Positions 22,927 through 28,323 of a DNA stretch of 28,323 nucleotides are shown in pieces. The stretch comes from CAWUKT01 sp963923035 (GTDB lineage: Bacteria > Bacteroidota > Bacteroidia > J057 > JADKCL01). The notes under the pieces were generated by a model, which worked only from the letters and a program-made list of their open reading frames with translations, was not told the origin of the DNA and searched no databases. The DNA lies in the NCBI GenBank assembly GCA_963923035.1, contig CAWUKT010000094.1, positions 1 through 28,323 on the forward strand, read 5' to 3'. Each line of letters starts with the position of its first letter. Position 1 is the first letter of the stretch. The translations under genes and the position numbers were made by a program.

Positions 22927-24924
22927 CTACTTTTTCTTGGCTGCTTCCTTTACCCAGCCTTGCAAATCCCGCCACTGGCCGGGGATGCTCGGATCGGCAA
23001 AATGGATCTTAGGACCTTTGTATTCCAGGATGCCCTGGCGGACAAAGTATTCCAGGAGTTCGTCGATCTGGGAGGCAAAGCGACCGATACCCGACTTGAT
23101 CTCAGTCGAAGGCAGGCCATCGGTACCCGCATTCTGGGCCATGTACACCATGATGCGTTTGGCCACCCGTTTCCGCATACTCGGAACGAGGGAAGCGTAG
23201 ATGTTTTCGGCCCGCGCTACCAGCCCGCTGGCGTCGGAGGGCTTGTCTCCAAAATCTTTGAGTGTTAGGTCTAAACTTGCATGGTCGGCGCCTCCCGAAT
23301 CTCCTCCATCTCCGCTCGATTCGATTCCTGTCGCCGCCGAGAATCCTCCCGGGGCCAGGTTGTTCAGCCATTCGTAGAGCCGCTTCCATTTATCTACGAG
23401 ATCTACGTTCGCAAGTTCCAATTTGGTATTGGGTTCGAGGCTGCCGGGCGGGTCGTCGATCACGACTTCCGCCGCGATGAATACCGCCATCACGTCCGGA
23501 AGACGCGAGGAGAAACGTCCCATGGCGTAGCCCAGGGAGTCCAGCGTCAACTTGCCGCGGACATTGCCGGACTGGGCCGTGCGGGCCAGAACTTCCAGTG
23601 CCTTCTTGGCAATCCGCTTGTCGAAGGTCGTCCGCAACGCATTGTACGCTTGCTCGGCGCGTTCGTCGAGGGGCAGGCCCTTGTCGAAGCGCAGGTTCCC
23701 GGACGCTGCACCAACGCCTTCCTGCTCGCTGAGCAGAACGGTCTTGATCCGCTTGCGCCGGAGCGTCCGCTCGGCCCGGAGGTCCGAGGTCACTTCCGCC
23801 CAGTCCTTTACCAACTGGCGGACATGCTTTTCAATCTGGGTGAGCGGCTCCTGTTCGAAGTAGAGTTCCTCGGCCAGGTGGCGGCTCATCCGTTGGAGGA
23901 GCATGCTCGTGAGAAGATCGGTCAATTGGGCCTTGAGGTCGACGATGAAGTCGTTCCGTTCATCCTCTTCCAGGTGCCCGACATTGGCCGCATTCAGGAT
24001 CTGGGGCCAGATGGTATCGGAGATTCCGCTGAGCTGCTTGGTGATGTGCTTGACCGAAGAAGGCGCGATCATGCGCTGGTTGCCGCCGCCGCCTTCCCGG
24101 AGCATCTTGCGCCATTTTCCGCGGAGGACCTCCGCGGTATCGTCCGCCATGCCCCGAATCTTGGGGCGGGCCACCTCGTGGTAGATGGGCTGGGAGGCCA
24201 GCCAGGTAGCGGACAGCAATTCATCGGCTATATCATCGCCCAGAATTCGTTCCGATTCATAGATGAAGGTTTGCTCGATCACACCCTCGAGTTCCCGCTG
24301 ATTCGGGTTGTAGAGGCGGAACCGGCACATCTCGATGGCCCGGTTAAGGTCCCGGAAATTCGTCTTCCACAGGTCTGCCTTCGGAGGACGTAGGGCGACC
24401 AATACGTACATCTGCCGGTGGTCCAGACTCGAAGTCAGGAGCAATTTGACAAACAGCAATTTCTCCTCGTGGGACAGGATGGTCGAGAAAAAGAGGTTCT
24501 CGAACTGGTCCAGGATGAGGAGGAAGTTGTATTTCTTGAATCGGAGGTACTTCTCGTAAATGTTGATGAGTCCCCTCGCATTGGGATTGTTGAGGACGGC
24601 TTTGATTTTACTTTCAAACAGCGGATCGACCTTCTCATTGGGACCCAACAGGATATTGGTGCCCGGTCCGGCAATCGCGTGCGTCAACGCATCGAATGGG
24701 TTTTCTTCCCGGTTCAATTTGATGTACGCCACCTTCCATTTCATCCCCGCTTTGGCCTTGAACCGATGCTCGACCTCCTTCATGTTCTTCACTTCCGCTT
24801 CCAGGCTCTGCTTCAACTGCTTGCAAATCCGGGATTTACCGGTATTGCGGGGGCCGGAAATGGCGATAAAGTGATGCTGCCGCATACGACTGCGCAGCTT
24901 TTCGATTTCTGCTATCCTTGACAT
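22927..24924 (-). CDS. P-loop ATPase, STAND-like
   Basis: 665 residues. The Walker A motif is GPRNTGKS (24-31). Walker B is LLILDQFE (135-142), and the DQFENLF that follows is a hallmark of nSTAND-type NTPases. An arginine-containing strand (VLVALRPPKADLW, about 180) may be the sensor region. The C-terminal two thirds are helical and charged (RTLRRKRIKTVLL), then Ser/Gly/Asp-rich (SSGDGGDSGGADH), then a probable winged-helix end (IGRFASQIDELLEYFVRQGILEY). STAND-type proteins commonly act as ligand-triggered switches, including in prokaryotic immunity. No effector domain (nuclease, protease, TIR) is visible in this chain. The gene stands 163 bp from the gene before it, so it probably has its own promoter. 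Confidence 0.75.
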   Translation of the reverse strand: MSRIAEIEKLRSRMRQHHFIAISGPRNTGKSRICKQLKQSLEAEVKNMKEVEHRFKAKAGMKWKVAYIKLNREENPFDALTHAIAGPGTNILLGPNEKVDPLFESKIKAVLNNPNARGLINIYEKYLRFKKYNFLLILDQFENLFFSTILSHEEKLLFVKLLLTSSLDHRQMYVLVALRPPKADLWKTNFRDLNRAIEMCRFRLYNPNQRELEGVIEQTFIYESERILGDDIADELLSATWLASQPIYHEVARPKIRGMADDTAEVLRGKWRKMLREGGGGNQRMIAPSSVKHITKQLSGISDTIWPQILNAANVGHLEEDERNDFIVDLKAQLTDLLTSMLLQRMSRHLAEELYFEQEPLTQIEKHVRQLVKDWAEVTSDLRAERTLRRKRIKTVLLSEQEGVGAASGNLRFDKGLPLDERAEQAYNALRTTFDKRIAKKALEVLARTAQSGNVRGKLTLDSLGYAMGRFSSRLPDVMAVFIAAEVVIDDPPGSLEPNTKLELANVDLVDKWKRLYEWLNNLAPGGFSAATGIESSGDGGDSGGADHASLDLTLKDFGDKPSDASGLVARAENIYASLVPSMRKRVAKRIMVYMAQNAGTDGLPSTEIKSGIGRFASQIDELLEYFVRQGILEYKGPKIHFADPSIPGQWRDLQGWVKEAAKKK

Positions 24925-25087
24925 TTAGAAAGCTGGTTTTTCGAATATTCCTGATTCACAAGGGTAAGGAATAAGGGTAAATTTCTTCTGTCTGCTTCCC
25001 AAAATAAGAAAAATAATAGTGTGGAGGGGGAATTTCTATGGCCTCCGCGGGGAGATCAAAGGATCAATTCCAGAGGGAGCATCCGAC

Positions 25088-25981
25088 CTAGAATTTGTAC
25101 TGATCCAATCCTCCCATTGTCTCGCTCCCCAACCCCACGACATCTACTTTCACCTCGCCAGCTGCGTCCACCCGGAGGTCCAGGAGATTGCTGCGGGTAC
25201 TGCATCCCATGCCGGTGGTGATCAGGTGGACATTCTCTTCCCGGCGGTACGTGAGTTCCCGGCCATTGCAGGCATTGCCGGTATCCCCGGGGAAGAAATA
25301 GACCGGACGCTGGAGAGATTGGAGGTAGGGGAGAATTTCAGAATGGAAATTCAGGGTGTCGAGGCGGTTCCAGAGAGAGTTGGGAGTGGGGAAATGGTAC
25401 AATGAATCGGGCGAGGCTTCCCACCAGAGGACATTGTGGGTGAAGAGGAAAATATTGCGGATGGAATCGGCTGCCTGGAGGGTGGTTTGGAGACGGGAAA
25501 ATTGATCCGGGGTCAAGCGCCAATGGCCTTCATTCGAATCAAAGGCCAGGAATACGTCGTACTGATCGGTCCAGACCTGGTTGCGGGGGCCAAAGCGCTC
25601 GTCGAAGATGCCGGGCAGCGCCCGGCCGCGTTCCCACTCAAATCCGTGGTTGCCCGGGGTCACCCGGATGCCGGGCCGAAAGCTCCCCAGCGCAGCTTCC
25701 AGCGCATCAAACCGCGCCGCAGTCGGCTGGTACACCACGTCGCCGAGGAGTACCCCGGATTTCACGCCATCGCCTTCCAGTGCGCCCAGGGCCGCCACAA
25801 ATGGGGGATAGGGCGCGTCCGACGTATCGGCGTGCGATTGGGTGCCATAGACATGGCCCGCGACAAAAAATGAATAGGGATCAGCCGGGGACGGGACTGG
25901 CTCCAGGCTGGGGCGTTCGCAACTACCTCCTTGCAGCAGTCCGAACAACAGCAGCCACCCCCAGCCGTAGCGCTTTACCAT
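25088..25981 (-). CDS. Lipoprotein-like metallophosphoesterase (degenerate motifs)
   Basis: 297 residues. An N-terminal hydrophobic leader (YGWGWLLLFGLLQGGS) ends in Cys21, a weak lipobox. Calcineurin-like phosphoesterase landmarks appear in order: FFVAGHVYG (first metal site; the usual D-x-H is altered), GVLLGDVVYQ, RVTPGNHGFEW (GNHD reads GNHG), FLFTHNVLWW and FPGDTGN. Some metal ligands are therefore replaced, and catalysis is doubtful. The ATG overlaps the stop of the E1 gene by 7 bp, so expression is probably coupled, though a functional link to 2-oxoacid oxidation is not obvious. The 163-bp gap to the ATPase gene has no clear terminator. Confidence 0.7.
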   Translation of the reverse strand: MVKRYGWGWLLLFGLLQGGSCERPSLEPVPSPADPYSFFVAGHVYGTQSHADTSDAPYPPFVAALGALEGDGVKSGVLLGDVVYQPTAARFDALEAALGSFRPGIRVTPGNHGFEWERGRALPGIFDERFGPRNQVWTDQYDVFLAFDSNEGHWRLTPDQFSRLQTTLQAADSIRNIFLFTHNVLWWEASPDSLYHFPTPNSLWNRLDTLNFHSEILPYLQSLQRPVYFFPGDTGNACNGRELTYRREENVHLITTGMGCSTRSNLLDLRVDAAGEVKVDVVGLGSETMGGLDQYKF

Positions 25982-28065
25982 CCCAACAAGTCATCCAATT
26001 TGGCGGCGACTTTGTCGGCATTGGGGAGCATGAGCTGTTCGAGGGTGGAGTTCAGCGGGATGGCCGGGAGGTTCTCCGATCCCATGGACATCACGGGGGC
26101 GTCCAGGTACGTGAAGCATTCCTCCGAAATGCGGCCGGCCAGGGATTGGGCAAAGCTGTTCTCGATGGCTTCTTCCGTCAGGACCAGCACCTTTCCGTGG
26201 ACCTTGACGCGCTCCTCGATCATCTCCCAATCGTAGGGCTGCAAGGTCCGCAGGTCGAGGACCTCAATCAGGCCCTTGTGGTGGCTTTTGGCGGCATTCT
26301 TGGCCCAATGCACGCCCATGCCGTAGGTGATGACCAGGGCGCTTTCTCCATTTTCCACCGCTTCTTCCTCTGCTTCCAGGTAGATCCGCGCCTTGCCCAA
26401 CGGAATGACATAGTCCTCGTCCGGTTCGATGGTCCGGGCGGCCTTGGAACCGGGTACCTTGCCCCAGTAGAGTCCCTTGTGCTCGAACATCACGACCGGA
26501 TTCGGATCGAGGAAAGCAGCCTTGAAGAGGCCTTTCATGTCCGCGGCGTTGGAGGGATATACGACCTTCAATCCCTTGATGGTCAGGATGGCAGATTCGA
26601 CCGAGGAGCTGTGGAAGGGACCACCGCTTCCATACGCACCAATCGGCACCCGGAGCAGCATCTGCACCGGCCACTTCCCATTGGAGAGGAAGCAGCTGCG
26701 GGAGACTTCTGCGTACAACTGGTTGACGCCCGGCCAGATATAGTCCGCAAACTGGACTTCCACGACCGGTTTGCAACCGACCGCACTCATGCCGACGGTC
26801 GATCCCACGATATAGGCTTCCTGAATCGGCGTATTGAAGACCCGCTGGTCGCCGTATTTCTTGGCGAGGGTCGCAGCTTCGCGAAATACACCGCCGAGTT
26901 CACCGCCGACATCCTGGCCGTAGAGCAATGCTTCGGGGTACTGGCGCAGCATATCGTCCATGGCGTGCAAGGCGGCATCGACCATGACGACTTCCTGGCC
27001 GCCTTCCGGCTTGCGCACGCCCTTTTCTTCCGTCACCGGAGTCGGGGCGAAGATATGCGACCGCAGGTCGGCTTCGGTCGGATCGGGCTCCTGAAGGGCC
27101 TTTTGGTAGTCATTTTCCACCTTCTCCCGCGCCCGTTCTACAATCTCGGTCAGCTTTCCTTCATCAATCCCAATCTTCAGCAGTTCGGCGTGGAAGCGGG
27201 GCAACGGATCACGGGTACCATGCTCGGCGAGGTCTTCGGCCGGGCGGTACCACTCTTTCCGGACCCCAGAGGTATGGTGGTTCAGCAGCGGCACCTCGGC
27301 GTGGACCAAAAATGGCCGCCGTTCCTTGCGAATGGTGGCGAGAACTTGCTGAATCGTATCGTAGGACTCGATGAAATCGGCCCCGTCAATGGTCAGGGCT
27401 TCGATGCCTTTGAAGCCCTGGATGAATTCGTAGGCGTCCTGGGACCGCGTCTCGGTATGGTTCGCGGAGATGTCCCATTTGTTGTCCTGGATGAGGTACA
27501 GAATGGGCAACTGGTGGAGGGCAGCTTCCTGAAAGGCCTCGGAGACCTCTCCTTCGGTGATCGACGCATCGCCCAGAGAGCAGACGGCGACCGGGGGCAA
27601 GAGGTCGGCCTTGTCCATGGACCACTCGTGGAGGTTTTGGGACTCGAGGTACTTGAATCCGTGGGCGACTCCGGTCATGGGAATGGCCTGCATCCCGGTG
27701 GACGAGCTCTGGTGCGGAATTTTGGGTTGGTGGGGACGGCGGAGGCTCGGGTGGCTGTAATAGGTGCGGCCGCCGGAAAAGGGATCCGTCTGCTTGGCGA
27801 GGAGCTGCAACATGCACTCGTAGGGCGTCATGCCAATGCCGAGGAGGATGGAGTCGTCCCGGTAGTAGGGGGCGACGTAGTCCTGGGGCAGCAGTTGCAT
27901 GCCCAGCGCGAGCTGGATGGCCTCGTGGCCCCGGGAAGTCGCATGCACGTATTTGGAGGTGACGTCTTTGTTGGTTTCGTACAATACTGCCATTGCGGCA
28001 GCAGTATTCATCAATTCATAGGCTTCCAACAACACGTCGAGGGAAATCCGCACCTTCGTCAGCAT
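25975..28065 (-). CDS. Fused E1 alpha/beta subunit of a 2-oxoacid dehydrogenase complex
   Basis: 696 residues: E1-alpha (1-~350) and E1-beta (~355-696) in one chain, a form common in Bacteroidota. The alpha half has the thiamine-diphosphate motif GDASITEG (165-172) ending at N195 (LIQDNKW), plus SRGHEAIQLALG and PYYRDDSILLGIG. The beta half has LLYGQDVGGELGGVF, FNTPIQEAYIVGSTVGM, VEVQFADYIWPG and LDLRTLQPYDWE. E1 decarboxylates a 2-oxo acid and passes the acyl group to lipoyl-E2. The fused form is often the branched-chain (2-oxoisovalerate) or a pyruvate-type enzyme; substrate cannot be fixed from sequence. E2 and E3 genes are not in the window. The ATG at 28065 follows a TATATTTG box. Confidence 0.93.
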   Translation of the reverse strand: MLTKVRISLDVLLEAYELMNTAAAMAVLYETNKDVTSKYVHATSRGHEAIQLALGMQLLPQDYVAPYYRDDSILLGIGMTPYECMLQLLAKQTDPFSGGRTYYSHPSLRRPHQPKIPHQSSSTGMQAIPMTGVAHGFKYLESQNLHEWSMDKADLLPPVAVCSLGDASITEGEVSEAFQEAALHQLPILYLIQDNKWDISANHTETRSQDAYEFIQGFKGIEALTIDGADFIESYDTIQQVLATIRKERRPFLVHAEVPLLNHHTSGVRKEWYRPAEDLAEHGTRDPLPRFHAELLKIGIDEGKLTEIVERAREKVENDYQKALQEPDPTEADLRSHIFAPTPVTEEKGVRKPEGGQEVVMVDAALHAMDDMLRQYPEALLYGQDVGGELGGVFREAATLAKKYGDQRVFNTPIQEAYIVGSTVGMSAVGCKPVVEVQFADYIWPGVNQLYAEVSRSCFLSNGKWPVQMLLRVPIGAYGSGGPFHSSSVESAILTIKGLKVVYPSNAADMKGLFKAAFLDPNPVVMFEHKGLYWGKVPGSKAARTIEPDEDYVIPLGKARIYLEAEEEAVENGESALVITYGMGVHWAKNAAKSHHKGLIEVLDLRTLQPYDWEMIEERVKVHGKVLVLTEEAIENSFAQSLAGRISEECFTYLDAPVMSMGSENLPAIPLNSTLEQLMLPNADKVAAKLDDLLGW

Positions 28066-28091
28066 ATCTGTTCCAAAATTTGAATGAGTAA

Positions 28092-28099
28092 CAAATATA
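28092..28099 (-). promoter_or_regulatory. -7 promoter box for the E1 gene
   Basis: Minus strand TATATTTG is an exact TAnnTTTG match, 26 nt before the ATG. I see no good TTTG at the -33 place, so the promoter may be weak or need an activator. Confidence 0.45.
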
Positions 28100-28131
28100 G
28101 TTGAAGTGGGGGGGAAAGTAAAGGTGGAAAG

Positions 28132-28323
28132 CTAATGTTTGTTAGGGCGGCGAATGTCCATTGAGGGGCTGGGTGAACTAAATCGGTTGGTCGTAGTATA
28201 ACCTCGGTTGGTCCCGGAGTAACCGCGGCTGCATCCAGACCAACCGCGGTTGGTCCCCACGTAACCGCGGTTGCATCCGGACCGGCCGCGGTTGGTCGCC
28301 ACGTAACTGCGGCTGCATCCAGA
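28132..28323 (-). CDS. Possible C-terminal tail of a heptapeptide-repeat protein (runs off right edge)
   Basis: On the minus strand the tandem repeat is open from the right edge to a TAG at 28132-28134. It reads as heptads such as SGCNRGY, VGTNRGW, SGCSRGY and SGTNRGY, then a short non-repeat ending MDIRRPNKH. The 21-bp repeat equals seven codons, so the frame is kept. Equally, this may be a non-coding repeat that happens to lack stops in this frame; the start lies outside the window. Confidence 0.3.
   Translation of the reverse strand, partial: SGCSRSYVATNRGRSGCNRGYVGTNRGWSGCSRGYSGTNRGYTTTNRFSSPSPSMDIRRPNKH
28184..28323. repeat. 21/42-bp tandem repeat with CCGCGG palindromes, reaching right edge
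   Basis: CGGTTGG recurs at 28184, 28205, 28247 and 28289, a period of 42 bp (21 bp for the first step). Each 42-bp unit is two 21-bp halves, one with GGTC...GTAACCG and the other with GCATCC...GACC. The halves meet at CCGCGG palindromes; the longest is GACCAACCGCGGTTGGTC (28238-28255, 18 bp, perfect). The array is cut by the window end. Confidence 0.85.

Noticed and set aside
25780..28083. Plus-strand 767-aa open frame
   Set aside because: Antisense to the E1 dehydrogenase, which shows all expected motifs.
28184..28323. CRISPR array
   Set aside because: Repeats are contiguous with a 21/42-bp period and have no unique spacers; no cas genes are seen.

Overview
The window looks like chromosomal DNA of a Bacteroidota bacterium, most likely from the Saprospiria/Lewinella-like branch (inference from gene types only). 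The signs are a TonB-dependent receptor with an N-terminal carboxypeptidase-regulatory-like domain, an HU-CCDC81/SPOR envelope protein, a fused E1 alpha/beta 2-oxoacid dehydrogenase, a bifunctional RibBA, and promoter-like boxes of the Bacteroidota form TAnnTTTG. Gene-dense parts are fairly GC-rich. The left end and several intergenic gaps are AT- or purine-rich.

Layout. (1) 1-1765: accessory edge. It holds the N-terminal part of a tyrosine recombinase running off the left end, a small unknown ORF, two related perfect hairpins, a G-rich degenerate repeat and a tandem 105-bp unit carrying four long hairpins. (2) 1766-3052 (-): secreted protein resembling the ChaN/erythromycin-esterase fold. 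(3) 3318-12351 (+): a tight five-gene envelope cluster: TonB receptor, giant TPR protein, plug-less outer-membrane barrel, HU-CCDC81/SPOR protein and CpcT-like lipoprotein. Gaps are -1, 2, 6 and 27 bp. (4) 12356-14791 (-): a two-gene pair. The upstream gene carries an N-terminal NSP-type repeat like that of proteins linked to extracellular contractile injection systems; the downstream gene is a Cys-rich partner. (5) 15332-17953 (+): ribBA and an OmpA-family protein, each followed by a clear intrinsic terminator. (6) 18044-21957: two divergently transcribed sensor histidine kinases with no response regulator beside them. (7) 21964-24924 (-): a P-loop (STAND-like) ATPase followed by a TerB-like protein, 21 bp apart. 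(8) 25088-28065 (-): fused E1 dehydrogenase overlapping by 7 bp a lipoprotein of metallophosphoesterase type. (9) 28132-28323: a 21/42-bp tandem repeat reaching the right edge, which on the minus strand reads as an open heptapeptide-repeat tail.

The best candidates for undescribed biology are the injection-system-like effector/partner pair, the ATPase-TerB pair, and the palindromic repeat families at the two ends and at the junction near 5700. No complete mobile element, CRISPR array, tRNA or rRNA was seen. All family calls come from reading motifs by eye; no database search was run.
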